Origin: Brevipalpus yothersi
Taxonomy: Eukaryota > Arthropoda > Arachnida > Trombidiformes > Tenuipalpidae
DNA length: 64,000 nucleotides
Direction: 5' to 3'
NCBI GenBank assembly: GCA_003956705.1
Contig: QZCP01000334.1
Coordinates: forward strand, 140,293-204,292
Below the pieces are notes generated by a model. That model had not been told where the DNA came from and made no database searches. It saw only the letters and a program-made list of their open reading frames with translations. Positions within the stretch are counted from its first letter, which is position 1; each line of letters begins with the position of its first letter. Both the position numbers and the translations under genes were made by a program. This document shows, one piece after another, positions 29,021-43,600 of this stretch.

Positions 29021-29892
29021 AGAAAACAAAAATTCTTCTCTCTCCCTTGAAGTAAATATGCAATCGTTACTGTTGAAGTACACTTTTGAAGTCATCTCAA
29101 TGAAGCTATTTAAGTTAAGAGCATGAAGATGAAGATGGAGAGAGAGAAGCTGAGTATTCACAAGAATAAAAGATGGGAACACAGTAAGGAAACTCGAGCA
29201 TCTTCAATGCTTGTTCTTTTTTCTGCTGTATTCGTGTGTGTATCTGTATATTTCAAGACAGATTGGTAAGAATCACAACATGACTGCTGCTTGGGTGCTT
29301 GAGACGTTTTTCAAGAGTGAACACAAACACAACAGACACTCATATGAGAAGAAGAGAGAAAGAAAAAGATGATGAAGAAGAAGAAGAAGAGCAAGAAGAA
29401 AATGAGCAGATCAGTGTAAAAAGGCCGCCCAAATAGATGCGGGAAATTAGGGCGCGGAAACAGAGAGTGTATATGTTGTAACACACGTTTAAGCGGGCCA
29501 ATGTATACATATATATTCCAAATGAGAGAAATAGATGGAAACCTCTTATTTTGTACCTTTTGGACGCCTTTACGGATGCTGGTAGTCAATGGAATGGAAA
29601 AATACTTTCTCTCTCTTTCCTCTCTGTCTTTCTTACTTTCCTTTCATTCGATGATGATCCACTCGCTTGACAGAATCTGATCAAAATTGTCACTTTCAAG
29701 TGATTACATGGAGAAGGGAGAGAGAGAGAAAATTCAATGATGTATACCACTTTCAAGATGAGTGTGAGATAGATCAGATCTTGAGAAAAGTTTATCAACT
29801 TGAGAGGATAGCTTGGCTCCATTGAAGAAGGAGAAGAAGAAGTGAGCCCTTGATACGATGTATATCCGACTTTTGAGATGATAGTATCAATT

Positions 29893-29895
<3 letters not shown>

Positions 29896-29937
<42 letters not shown>
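29896..29937. repeat. (GA)n microsatellite
   Basis: About 21 perfect units. Confidence 0.97.
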
Positions 29938-29940
<3 letters not shown>

Positions 29941-31040
29941 TGAAAGAGTGAGAACGGATATTCTAGACACTTTTATTCCCGGAAAGAATGTTCTCTCTCT
30001 CACATCTTTGCATCATATCTTCCTTTCCGACATCTTCTTTCCAACCTCATCTTTCTTATACACACTCTTCATCATCGTTGACGAAAGATGATGACGACCG
30101 ATGGTTGATCATCACTTGGGCTTTCCATCCCTTTTTTGCACAGTATGTCTGACTGCCTTTAGCCCACGATGCTTGATACAAGTCGTCAGTTTGGTGCCGT
30201 GCCTTGATCTTTCTTAGTTTTTCGGGGCAAAAGAGAGAGATAGAAACTTTTAAAACTGTCACCTCTCTCTCCACTTCATTTTTCTTCAACTTTTTCACTC
30301 CAAAATCATCACTTTACCGGGCGAGTATTGATGATGATCTGAGTTGGAGAGAGAGATACACAGAATCAATCCATGCACAACATCAACGTAAAACCTGACA
30401 AACTTCTGCACTCCATCTCACTACTATATGGGATGGAAGATGCTGCAGATTTTCTCTTATCATCATTTCATGTCCTTCTAATTTCTTTTTGCTCTATAGA
30501 ACTTTGCTTTTCTCATCTTTTTTTTGCTTGACTTTTCATACACACACAAGCCATGTGTGTGAGTGTGTATGTGTATGTGTACCTTGGTGTAATCAGCACT
30601 ATGGCACAGGTTGAAGAAAAAGAAGAAGAAGAGGAAGAAAAAAGCGTATCACAGCCTCGATCCATGGCCACAATCTCACCTTCATGGCCCGTATCATGCT
30701 TATTTCACTTGGCATATAAGCGACACCTCTTTTGCTTTCCATCAAATTTTTGTGGACACATTTCACTTTGGTGTGATGTGAACAGGTAGATATTCATATA
30801 CATAGTCAGGTGAAAAAATGTTCAGAGAGGATCTTTTTTCTTGAGCAAAATGTACATTGACGACAGGAATTGCTGGTTTTCTGCTTGGTTGCTGAAAGTT
30901 TTGGAGTGAAGATGAGAGAAAGAGAGAGAGGCAGAAATGTGAAAAAAATTTTGGTAAAATATTTTTCTTCATCTCTCTTTTCCCTATCATGTTGCTCTCA
31001 GGATATTTTTCCAGGTAAAGATAATAAGAAGATGAAGATG

Positions 31041-31041
<1 letters not shown>

Positions 31042-31084
<43 letters not shown>
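31042..31084. repeat. (GA)n microsatellite
   Basis: About 21 perfect units. Confidence 0.97.
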
Positions 31085-31088
<4 letters not shown>

Positions 31089-31801
31089 TGCTGAGTTAAG
31101 TGAAGAAACCTTTACCCTCTAACATCTGATAGGAGCTCATCAAATGTTAGATGAGAGAGAAAAATTTGAAAATATTTGAGTATATCAACATCATGAGCTC
31201 TATTCTCGATCAGTCAGCAAGCCAATCAACCTTTTTTCCCAGCACTTTCGATGAAGTGAAGCTTTTTCCACTTTTATCAACACTCTTCTTCATTCACTCT
31301 CTCCAATCTCTCTACTCCACTTTTCATCATTATCAAATGAACTTATGATGAGAAAATGAATTCACGATGAGCGATAAAGTGTGAGATGGAGATGAATATA
31401 AGAGAAGTGAAAAGATTGTCCCAACACACTTGGTGTCAATGGCTGTAGATTCGATTATCGAATTGAACTTTTCTCTCTCTATCCACTAATCCAGCAGGAA
31501 TGATTCCCATCGATCTCATCACAATCAAGGAGTTCCAGTTCCAATCAAGATGTCAACCACCAAATGGTCCATGTAACATTCGGCGCATCACTTAGCTTTC
31601 TTCCACTCTCATCCGTTTGAATTCTCCTCATCTTGTCTTCTCTTTATCTTTCCATAGGCCCAGTGAATTACACGCATACAAGTTACCAAAAGTTTATCAC
31701 AAGATTTTTGAGGCGAAGGGAGAGAAAGTAAATCCGACAAAACAGTTCTTCTAGGGAAGAGAGAGAGAGAATAGATCTGCAATGTGAGCCTAACAGGGGT
31801 A

Positions 31802-32516
31802 CAGTATTGGACATAAAAATTGGCAGTCAGAACTTTCATGATTTTTGGAGAACGACAGTGAGTAAACTTTTGAAATTTCGGACGTATATTAGATATAGCT
31901 TTCACTAGAAGTTCTGAAATTTTGAATGACCAATCTCCTCACGTCAAGTTGTTACGCAACATTTAATGAATGCCTCATCAGATGAAAAATTGCAAGTCCC
32001 ATACATGTAATGCTAACCGATAAAAAAAAATTTTCGAAATTTCTAATCAAATCGAGAAATTATTCGAGAAAAGTTCTTAATTTATCTATTCTTGAATATT
32101 TCCAATCAATTTGAACCCTGAAAGCTAAAATATGAGTTATTTCATGAGATGTTATGTAACATCAAGAACTTCATCTTCATCCTGAGAGATAACGACACTT
32201 TTTCTATTCATCCTGGCTACACCAAACGTTTTTCAAGATATTATTCTTTGTTTACTCACATTTTGAATCGAATTATTCCAATTTTTCATGGAGAAAAGAA
32301 CTTCCAATCTTCGAGTCCCTAATCTACCGGTTTATGAAGCTATTAATTAGCTCTCATGATGACTCATAAGCCTGATTTCGACAATTTTCCCTGATTTCTC
32401 TTATCATGATCTATAGAAGCTCATTTGAAAATTTCATGCGAATTGTTCATCCCGTTTCCGAGATATCAGGGAACGAAGCTAAGCCTAGCTACTGCCAATT
32501 TTTTTGTCCAATACTG
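31802..32516. mobile_element. Nonautonomous Tc1/mariner-like element, 715 bp
   Basis: Seen: the left end begins CAGTATTGGACATAAAAATT and the right end is its inverted counterpart (CCAATTTTTTTGTCCAATAC then TG), both bounded by TA (31800-31801 and 32517-32518). The inverted repeats are about 25 bp with one or two mismatches; I see no extended arm similarity beyond that. Known: TA target site and CAGT ends are the hallmark of Tc1-type elements. Inside there is no transposase-like frame, so this is a deletion derivative or MITE that depends on a transposase supplied elsewhere. It is unrelated in its ends to the 10.8 kb element. Confidence 0.88.
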
Positions 32517-32852
32517 TACACACACATCTTGAAGAGCATTTGAGAGAAGTGTTGTTGGGCCAGTCGATTTTTTTCTTCCCAATGTAATGTTCACCGTTCA
32601 CTTATTCCCAGGCATTCAATCTTGACTAGATTCTCTCTGCTCACAAAACCATATAACACTACAGACACACACACACATACCATAGACCATATACAGCGTT
32701 AAAGCTGATGTATGGTCGTAAATTAGAAGCTAATGGCTTCAAATGTTTGCATCTTTCAGCGAAATCACGTCCAACGTATTGGGCAGCAAAATTGTTCAGA
32801 CTTCTCTTTCTGTTCCTATGTAATCTTGCTTGAGCTCAAATGAAGAGAAAGT

Positions 32853-32857
<5 letters not shown>

Positions 32858-32904
<47 letters not shown>
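32858..32904. repeat. (GA)n microsatellite
   Basis: About 23 perfect units. Confidence 0.97.
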
Positions 32905-32906
<2 letters not shown>

Positions 32907-34131
32907 AGGAAATTAGAAGCCAATATCATCATCACATGAAAAGTCTCAGCTCCTAATTCTTTTTACTTTCTCTCTCTCTATGGGTGAACAGGCATACTAT
33001 TTTTCTTTTTCTCCAAAAGTTCTTACATCCAGCCGAGAGATGTTAGAATGGTGATCAATTCTATCGATAAACAGACGATGGAAAAATAATCTTGTTTTCC
33101 AAGGGAACAATAAGGAAAAAATCCGATGGGAAGATGGAAAGAGAGAGAGAGGCAGTAATACAGTGGGACCAAGAAAAAGATGGAGAACAAAATGGCTAAA
33201 GATCCACAATCATAGAGCATTAATAACCAATGGCTACCAAATAACTTTGGTTGCTTAACTTCTGGTTGAAAGTTAAGCGTTATGTGTTGGTACGCTATTG
33301 GGCTTAAGGGAAACCATAGGCTACCAATACACTTATTATTTTTGTCATCTATGATGATGATCATTTGAGCTCGGTGTGTTTGGTCGAATCAGTAGAAGTT
33401 GGTGAGAGTATCAAGTGAGGCAATCTGATTGCATTTTGATGAATCTACTGGAAGAGGAATAGAAGTGGACAAATAGTCTTGACCAAAGTTAATGTTGTGT
33501 GTGTGAGTAATGCTGGGGGAATAGTTTTTCTTCGTCTTTCGATTTCGAGAATGATATTATTCGTATTCTGTTGATCGACCCATAACAGATGAAATAGTAT
33601 GCAGTACGATTGTTGATAGATTCAGATTTTTGAAGAGTTCATGGTGGAGAATATTGTTATTGAGATTCTCAAAGGAACGCAAAAGCTTAACCATTTTTTC
33701 GTGTGTGAGTGGAGGGTATTTGAATTCACACACTTATACGCACACAAGCAGTATACAGTCCAGAATATTGAATGATGTTCATCTTTATTCCTCTCTTATT
33801 CTTCTTTCTTTCACTTGGATTCTCTTTTTTCATCCACTTGAATGTGATTGAAGCTCATAAATAAATCGTGATCAGCCATCATTTGAACGATGGTGAAAGA
33901 GAGAGAAAAAGTTTTGGGTGACGCTGATTCAGGTATATATACATACATATATTGGAATATAATATGTCCACAATCATCATCACACGGACCGGAATCAAAT
34001 TGGAGAATGTTCAGAAAAAATGAAATGTGATACCGAATAGAAAATGGTGAGACCATGAAGAAAGAGCGAAAGAAAGAGATAGAGAATATATGTATATAAA
34101 TATTATAGGGAAGAAGAATCATAAAGTTGGG

Positions 34132-34140
<9 letters not shown>

Positions 34141-34192
<52 letters not shown>
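34141..34192. repeat. (GA)n microsatellite
   Basis: About 26 perfect units. A second run begins 240 bases to the right. Confidence 0.97.
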
Positions 34193-34196
<4 letters not shown>

Positions 34197-34429
34197 ATTT
34201 CGTTGGGAAAAAAATGCAAAAAGTGGGTGATATAGAGAGAGAGGAAAAAAGAAAATTCAATTCGGACGATAGCCATTTGAAAAACCTGTCGGGCATGTTA
34301 TTGGTAGCAATGGAAATGATGATGATACACTCTTATACACTATTGCTCGCCCAGTTGCAAAAAACAACTTTGAACTGTTCAAAAATTTACTACCTTAAAG
34401 CTATCATGCGTTCAACTACCCATTGCTAC

Positions 34430-34430
<1 letters not shown>

Positions 34431-34478
<48 letters not shown>
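34431..34478. repeat. (GA)n microsatellite
   Basis: About 24 perfect units. Confidence 0.97.
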
Positions 34479-34479
<1 letters not shown>

Positions 34480-37417
34480 TAATATATTTCAGAGTCCTTC
34501 TCATAGTCCAGGGCACACACATGTATGTACATAGACACAAACATTATTCACCAGCATAATCAACAGCAGCTCAAATTTTTGGAAAGAGAGATTCACAAGG
34601 GCAGAAGAAGATGGTTGATGAAACCTCGGAGAGAGATAGAGAAAGCGTAAGGATGAGGCATTCAAAAAAGGTAACAAGTGAGAGTAGTTGGAAGGAGAGA
34701 GAGCGAAAACTTTTTTAAGCCTCCAGGCAATATTCAATGGAGAAATATTTGAATTTCCTGTTACATAGATGCGATTTGGATCTGCACACCATCTCACGCC
34801 AACTTCTTCTTATATGATGATGATTCCAAATTGTTATTCCCACTTTACTTTGTGCCCGTCGATCACTTGTTGTTGTACTTTTTTTTCTCTTCTTCTTTTT
34901 CTTCTTTCCCTTGAACTGATCTTTTTCCTACTCGCTTCTTCTCACTGGTACATCTATCCCTCATCTATCTGAGCATTCTTATTCCATTTTTCTCCAGCTT
35001 GATCCCTCTGGCCTTTCCGATTTTTACAACATTCCTTCTCGAAGTATCAGCAGCCTCCCGATGAGTGACTGTTACTACTGGAGAGAGAGATACATTTGAT
35101 TTGCACGAATTCAGTGAGCAAGGATTCATGTTTTCCAAAGTCATCATCCGAAGAGAGAGAGAGAATATGTGAACAGATTGGATGAAGAGTGAAGTCGATT
35201 GAATGTTTCCGATGCAATAAGAATAGGAATCCAAAATGCATCAGCATGAGATAGGTTGAGAAAAGGAGTACCAAATAGGAAAATATTATTACTTGAAATT
35301 TCAAGTAGAGAATGCAAAAAATAAGAAGAAAAAACTTTCGACAGACATCCGAATACAGCATTTCAGTTGGTCCAGGTAAGTAACTTTTTTTTGCACTTGA
35401 AACTTTTCAGAATATATTCTTGATTATATTGAATCAGCTTTGCTTGTGACTTGAAACGGAATGCTTTTACCCATTTCGTAATGACCATGATGAATGTGAA
35501 ATGTTAGCCGATGATGGACACTGAGAATTTCCGGGCAAAAGTTCTGGAAACTGAGCATATATACCGAACTTCCATCACATCTTCGAGCGTTGTATGAATG
35601 CATAAAATCTCATCTCTTTCACTTTAGGAAAACTTTTGGGAAATCAAATTTATTTTGCTCACTTTTGAACAATAATTTTGTCTTGCTTCGATGGAAAATG
35701 TTACTTTTTTCATTTTTGCTTCTTTCTTCCTCCAAGACAGTGAGCGAGTATTCCTCTCTTGCTGGTTCCTCTTGAATATGATTATCATAAATATATATGA
35801 AATCACAGCTTAAATCACTAGTGAACGCAGAGTGGAACAATGTATACAAAGGAAGAGAGAGAGAGAAAATATATTCAGACCATATCAAATTGTTTCCCAC
35901 CGAGCAGAGTAGTGCAAGCATGAAGAGAGGAGTAAAAAAAGATTCTCTCTTCTTGAGGAAGAGAATGGTGGATGTTGAAATTCTAGATGATAAAGGAGAA
36001 TCCAGAGAACATAGTGTGTACTTTTTATCTGTGTAAAATTTTTCCAAAAATCTGAAGAGATATCAAGAATTGTGATGAACAAAAGATGAGCTCAAATGAT
36101 TTGGGCAAAAAAATTGACCAACTTCATGTAACTGTTGCAGTTTGAGGCTGAAGTGTGCTGATCAGAAATGATGATGATGACAATGTAGGTGGAGATATTT
36201 TTCCAAATCATTCGGATGAAAATTGAGACTATATATCCATGATGATGAAATTTTGGTCCGATAATCATTGGAAGTGACAAAAGAATCGAATAGAAACTAT
36301 TACGAAGTCAATTGTAATTGTAGACGATGATGCGATGAAGTTAAATGAAATGCACCCAAAGTCCATTTGAGGATAAAGAGGAAGATGGGGAAAAAGATGA
36401 GGAGAGAAGAGATGAGAAGAAGGTGTAAAAGTAGGCGTCCAAAATGATGTTGACATGAAATCAGTTTGAAAATGGGCTACAATTGATTGTGTGTATGTCT
36501 TCCTTGGGAAAAGAGAGAGGTAGACAGATAGGGAGAGATATTTTTCCGGAGTAAATTAGTGATGCGAAAGGTGAGAATCGATTTCATCTTCGTTTGATCT
36601 GAACATATATATACACACACACATATGAGATGGGAAGATGAACAATGAACATGGACTAGGTGTAAAGTTGGGTATATGTTGCTGTTGGTGTTGCTGCTAT
36701 GGGAGAGAGAATATGAAGTTCATGGTGAACATCAAACAGGATGGAAAACTATTGGAAATATCACAGGAATCACAGGGGATACCATGGAAGAAAGCGAGAG
36801 AGAGAATATAAGTTCCCAAATTTTGCCGAAAAAGAAGAAGCAAAAGTATTGAAGCTTGATGAAGGAGGAGTAAGCATTTTTCACTCGAATGATTCGACCA
36901 GCAATTGTATTCTATTTCTGATATATATATTGTGGGTTCTCTCTCTTTCTCACAATCGATCTTGAGATGGATTTTTCTATCGTATATATATATACGGCGA
37001 GAATGGATATTGGAATCAACTGGGTTGTGATTTCCTTTGAGCCCATATTCATATGGGAGAAAAATTGAAGAGAGAGAGGAAGAAGAAGATTCTCAGATTC
37101 CAATAGTAGCAATATACCAGCTCCAGTGGATTTTTCTCTCTCTTTTTTGCTGCTTCCCCTTGCTCTTTCTACTCCAGATAGAGGAAGAAAGTGATTCCCA
37201 AACTGAATGTCCTGGATGGTACAACGTGAAAAGTTCAATTGAGCGAAGTTTGCCAAAGAGATTCAGGAATATCATATCAAAGAGAGCAAGTTTATGTCCC
37301 ATAGTCAATCGAAGAAGAGAGAGAGAATGTTTCCTTTCGGATACAAACAGTAGAACAAATGACTACTGATAAGTTTGATTACCGTCTAATGGCTCAGAAA
37401 CCACAGCCATCAATGAG

Positions 37418-37420
<3 letters not shown>

Positions 37421-37471
<51 letters not shown>
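37421..37471. repeat. (GA)n microsatellite
   Basis: About 25 perfect units. Confidence 0.97.
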
Positions 37472-37473
<2 letters not shown>

Positions 37474-38468
37474 AAAAGTATTGGATGCTGTATCAAGACG
37501 ATGAGGACCGAAGATAATGATGGAGAAGAAAAAAGTATATATGTACGATATATAGTAGAGCCAGTGTAATGTGCATCAACCATGATGCACAATCGAATTT
37601 TCTTGGAATAGATTTTTTGGTACTCATGAGTAAATCTTTTCTCCACATAAATACACACACACCTACACATACGATTTTGATCTGGTCTACTGAACTTCAG
37701 GTGTTTTCTTGCTCTTATTTCGAGACACATCTGATGATCATTATCATTATCATTAGTAAGTCTTTTGATGATTCATTTTCCATTGAATAGGTGGGTGCAC
37801 ATGGAATTTTGCTCATGATGATGCCCAGTTACTTGGTTTCATCATGCTATAATATTGTTGAATCAAATTGTCTTTTTCGTTGAGAAGGAGAGCAAAAGAG
37901 AAAGAAAATGACCAAAAAATTTCAAGTCGAGATGGAAAATCGTATGGTATACAAGTAAGAAATTATCTTCCACCCAGGTACACATGAATAGTTACACACA
38001 CAGAGTTTTCATGATGATGAAAACTTGAGCCCATCTGAGATCATGAAAAGTGAGAAAGAGATAGAGTATCATGGTGCGATTAATTTACGAAAATGTTCAT
38101 TTAATATCTTCTCCAAGACATTCACTGAACATGGTCATTTTTCTCCCTACACACCATACACACCATACACCAGTATGGCCCACCAACTTGTCAGATAATA
38201 ATTTTTTTTCCCATGGACTCAACGGTGTGGGCGATATAACAGACCTCTTTTCCACTACCTTTTTCTCCTTTCTCCACTATATGCCAGTTATATATTTTTC
38301 CAGATACAACCATTGATCATGTGTCACAAAACTTGTCATATATATGTGTGTGTAGTTTCTTTTATTTTCTTCTCATCATTTTTTTGTTGTTGATCATGAT
38401 GATCGGTAACCGGAGAGAGAGAGGAGAGAGTATACTGGTGACGATGAAGAAATACAATCAATTAATTT

Positions 38469-38470
<2 letters not shown>

Positions 38471-38508
<38 letters not shown>
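38471..38508. repeat. (CT)n microsatellite
   Basis: About 19 perfect units. Confidence 0.97.
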
Positions 38509-38514
<6 letters not shown>

Positions 38515-40584
38515 TGCTTGGCAGAATTGGTAAAATCTTTCCAGCATTCACATTGGGAGAAAAACAAAACAAAAAAATATTCACGTGGGTTTTCAATTCT
38601 TTCTCTCTTTCTTTTCCCATTTCAATTAATGATCATGATGACAGAATATGGTCACCATTTCTCTTTCCCATCTATTCACTATACTTTATCAATGATTTCA
38701 AGGTGCACTCTATCATCATTAGAGTAACATGTATAACATGTATGTATATGTTATGTGTATATCTATACAGTGGTTGTGAAATCTGATTGCTACTTTTTTT
38801 TAGTGTTCAAAGTTCATTCTGGGTGAACATATCCAGCGATACATGACAAAACATCACCAGTTGATATTTTCGAGTAGAATCGATAGCTATGATGCTGTGA
38901 TGGTCATGGTTCCTCACCAATATTCACACACAAACAGAATTGTACACGATAATTGAACAGATGTATATTGATTGGAAGAACAGAGGACAAATTTCATTTG
39001 ATGATGATTTGATGTGGGCTCAATTCGATCTTCTTTTTTTCCGAGGTACACACACACCATCGAGTATTGCACGCAAGGAAGAGGAAGAGAGAGAGAAGAA
39101 AAAGTTAATCTCTTGATTGTCCTTCCACGAATGACTTCACTTGTCTTACTTTTCCAAGCCATATGATAGTGTGTATAGTAACACAAAAGTATCATGGAAC
39201 AATGAATATATGTTGGCCTTCCTTCCTGAATTCTCTCTCTCTCCATTTCATACCCATAAGGGGCTATCCTTAGCCCAAGTAAACATCATCAGTGGTGTTA
39301 ATTCACGCAAAAAAGGGTAATTTTCTCCACTAGCGGAATGGAAGTTCTTGTGAGTGTTCTTCATACACTGGAAAGTGTGTAATAGAGAAAGATCCTGCTC
39401 CAGGAGAATTCAGGTAATCATTAGTGTTGGCAATGAGGAGGAGGCTTGAAGAGGAGGAGGAGGTGGTAGTGGTGGGCCTTGATGGTGGCTAATATTTTTT
39501 CGGCCATCACGCCCTACTCTTCTCATTTCTCTTCTACTATACATACATCAGCTTCCAGTGTCTTGGATGGAGGATAAAGTTCTTATATATATGTATATAC
39601 ACACTTTTTTTCTCTCCATCATATTCTTCATTAGTCTCTTTTGGATGTATCGTTTCCATTGTGTATGTGTGTATATAAAGGTATATTCAGGCGAGAGAGA
39701 GCAAGAGGAATGGAGAGACTATCAGAGTTCCGAAATGATGATGATACTAGCTTGATATAATTTGAGAGTTTTTTTTTGTTTTCTTCTTCACACTTTCAGG
39801 GTATTTGGTTAGTTGCAGGGCTTTTTTTTCTTTCTTTCTCTTTCTTTTTCTCTCTCTCTCTCCGAAATTCTCGCCACCACAAAAATTTCGGTTCCTCCTC
39901 AGCTTCCATGGTAATAATGGCTGCTCAGAGGATGGGAATAATTAAGGGCATACACACGTATATGAGGCTAGTGGTGAAGTAAAAAAGGTATGAAATGATA
40001 TCGGTGGGAAGAGTGGAAAAAGTTGTGTTGGATTCCAAAGTTTCCGATAGAAGAAGAAATAGTAGTGATAGCAGCATCAGTATTAGCAGCAGCAGTAAAA
40101 AAAATTGAATTGCATGATGGAATGGCAATAGATGTTGGATGGAAATGGAAAAAAAAGTATATGCGTGTGAGAATTTGAGACAGTGTATATATATTATGTG
40201 TGATGAGAAAAGATGTCTCCATGAAGATTTCCAAGAGAGAGGAGGAAGAAGTTGAAGGAAAAGAAGAAGATGCAATAAGATAAAATTGAAACATTGAAGC
40301 TCTCTCTAATGAATGCGAGAGATGTGTTGAGAATGATGGAGAAGATTTAGTATCAGTTGCACAGGAGTTGAACAGATTTCTTGATCAGAGATGAGGATGA
40401 GGATGCAAGTGTGAAGGTATTCTCTTTCTTGCTCACTGTCACATCGGATGAATGACAAAAATGATGCTGCGAAGAGAGTTGAGATGATATTTCATTTTGG
40501 ATAAAGCTGACGAAAGATGAAGGATAAGGAATGAAAGTGAGAGCAAATAAAGGACAAAAGAATGTTATCAAAATGATTGTATTT

Positions 40585-40588
<4 letters not shown>

Positions 40589-40627
<39 letters not shown>
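40589..40627. repeat. (GA)n microsatellite
   Basis: About 19 perfect units. Confidence 0.97.
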
Positions 40628-40630
<3 letters not shown>

Positions 40631-43600
40631 AAAATGGAGAACAAGAACGAATATGAGAGATGACAGTAAAAGGAGAGAGCAAGTTGAAGCACATTCCTTT
40701 CCCAGTCTGTAGCAAAAAATACACTAACAGGATGAGAGAGAGAAGAAGAGATGGAAAGAAGAATGATAAAAAGGATCATCTTATGGCATACATGTTGAAA
40801 GTAAAATCTTCTCCTTCTTCTTTAGCTTTTTTTTTGTTTCTCAACAAGATTCCAGATGAAACATAACAATATCTTCCAGAGAGAGAATGCACGAAAAAAG
40901 AAATGTACATATATACAACGTTGTTTTTTCCATTCTTTGCTTACGGACTTTAGCTGATGCTATAGAATGCTTTTCCAACTGGAACGCTGAGCTGACTTTC
41001 TATCTTTTCTTTTTTTGGTTAATATTTATACATGTGCTTGAGTTTCCAAAAATTTCAATTCATTTGGTGTAAATTATGCACGAACCATCAAAAAATTGTA
41101 GCTTCTTGAGTGTGTATGTGTGTGTGTGTGAGAAGCGAGAGAAAGATAGAAGATGAAACGGAAAGAAATAGCTTTGAAAGATGCGGGCACATGAGTTGGA
41201 TGAATGGCACTTCATCTTTCACCCACACATATGATGATGATTTTTTCTCTTCTTTCTCGTTCAGAATATTGCATCAAAGCTCAAGTATACACACACACAC
41301 AAGTTCTTGGAGAGGCCTCATATATATACACACACATACACACAAGATAGAGAAGATGACATTAAGAAGAGCACATCTTAAACATCACCCAAAGACAAAA
41401 GGAAATCACTTGTGAGCCAAACAGACAGTATAGCAAGTGGGTGACCTCAAGTGGCCTAGAATATGATGTTGGTGAAGATGATGAATAATAGTAACACATC
41501 TACACATACACATAGGCTGAGATGATGAATTTTGGGTAAAAGATGGGAATAAGAGGTGCGGAAGATGCTGCTTTTTTCTCATCTTTCTCGGATCGGTAAG
41601 CATTATCGTTTTCTGAGGATATAAACATGGGCAAAATAAGCCACAAGCGACTTGCATTTTTGTCTATCTCTTTCTCTTCTAGGGAATGAAAGATTTTTAC
41701 TGAAACGCGTTCCTTGGATGGGAAAAAGTAGAAGACTTGAAATCTTTCTTGAATCATAATAAAAACTTGACGCTACAATGTAATGTAGGCAGTTTTAAGT
41801 GCTATTTTATGGTTAAACTTGAACATGGCCATAAATGATAATCTTTGAGCTTTCTGGCTTTTTGAAGGTTTTTACTTGTATACTATGTATGCTGTGTGTT
41901 GTGTGTTGTGTGTAACTTCATGCTAGCTTGTTGGAAAATACACATACAGCATCATGTTATGAGAAGATGAAGTAGAAACGAGCGAGCTCAAGTTCCCAGG
42001 GAATATTTTTGTGTGTGTGTTCAAAATAGGACTATTGAAGAATGTTATTCAAAATTTTGAGATGGTCTTGTATTCTTTTGCCACATCTATTGGGTCACAC
42101 ACACACAAATTTTCTGTCTATCAGACGTTTCCATCACCAGCATAGGCACACAGGCAAAGTGAGAGAGAGTAAAACATGAGGGACTCGTGATTCCTGTCAA
42201 TTAAGTGTTCCAATGGTGTGCATGTATGTGATGCTCTCTGAACGTAGAGATTTTCGCTTCTTCTTCCAAAAAGGTAGTCGATATTATAGCAGCTGGATAT
42301 ACTAGAGAGATAAACGTTCTCTATCTCTCTTTCCCTCTCTCTGTGTGATGCAAAAAATTTTCATCACTCAAAAAAAACACACTCACTTCCATTCAGGATA
42401 TACCTGATGGGCAAACGTATAACCAGATACATATTCTTTCCTTTTGTTCTCGCTCTCTCTCTCTCTCTACGTATTTGCCTTGTCTTTCAAACGGTTTTTC
42501 GTGTGAGTATTTATGTATATGTATATATACATGGAAGAGAAGGCCCATTAGACTGACCAAAACTTTTTGTAAAGCTTGACCATGCTGGCTAGTTAGAAAA
42601 TGTGTTTTTGGGCAATGAAAGATGATGAGAGAGAGAGAGAAAATCTTCTTCTATTGGTGAATATAACATGATGGCCTGAGACAGAGATAAAGAGAGAGAG
42701 AGAGAGAGAGAGAAGCCATGATGAAGCGTGCAATGAGCGAATCATCGTAAAATGATCAGGATAGGCAGCAGCAAGCAAGGAGACAAGATTTATTGCTCCA
42801 TAATTTTACTTTACTCTCCGATCTATTGCACCGTTTTAGTTTATACTTTTTCTTCCTCTTTTTTCTTCTTCTTCTTCTTCATCTTCTTCTCTTGCCCTCA
42901 TCTTGACTATCTCTTTACTTTCCAGCATCCAGCGTCCAAAATTCAGCTTCTCCAATCAAAAGTGTATCTTTTCAATCCTACGCTCCAAAGTAGACGTCTC
43001 AACCTTGTCAGACTTTTGCTCATTTTCTTTTGCTCTTTTCCATCTTTTATTCTTTACTCTTTTTTTCATGTGAATAAATATATTTATACGAATGACTTTT
43101 TATTTGCTACATTCCTCTGGGCCCATGAAACGATGTGTGGCAAAAGGAGGAAAAACTTATCAACAGCATCCAATTGAATTTTGTCTCCTAATCTTGGGTC
43201 TTGTGCATGTGTGTGTGTCTTCGACCTCATATATCAGAATTCATTGGAGCAATAAGAGTGAGAGGAAAAAATAACCACAAAAAGTGTATCGATGTTGGTT
43301 GAATAATATCACCAAATTTCAGGAGTAACAGTAACAATAATCAGTAAAAGGATCCAAATTCAATTGAAAGAGGTGTGTGTGTGAGAGTGTGTGAGTCCGA
43401 TTAAAATGATGAAAGAAGAAACTTCCAAAGAAGAGCAAGAATAAGAAAAAGTAAAAGATTTTTCCATCCTCAAATTGAACAAGAGAATGTGTTGCAGTGG
43501 TTTGAAGCGATTACATAGACTTGTTAGACATAGAAGAGTGCCAAAGGAATCGAGAGAGAGAAACAGATTGAAGGATCTAGGAAAAGAATCTTTTCTCGAT

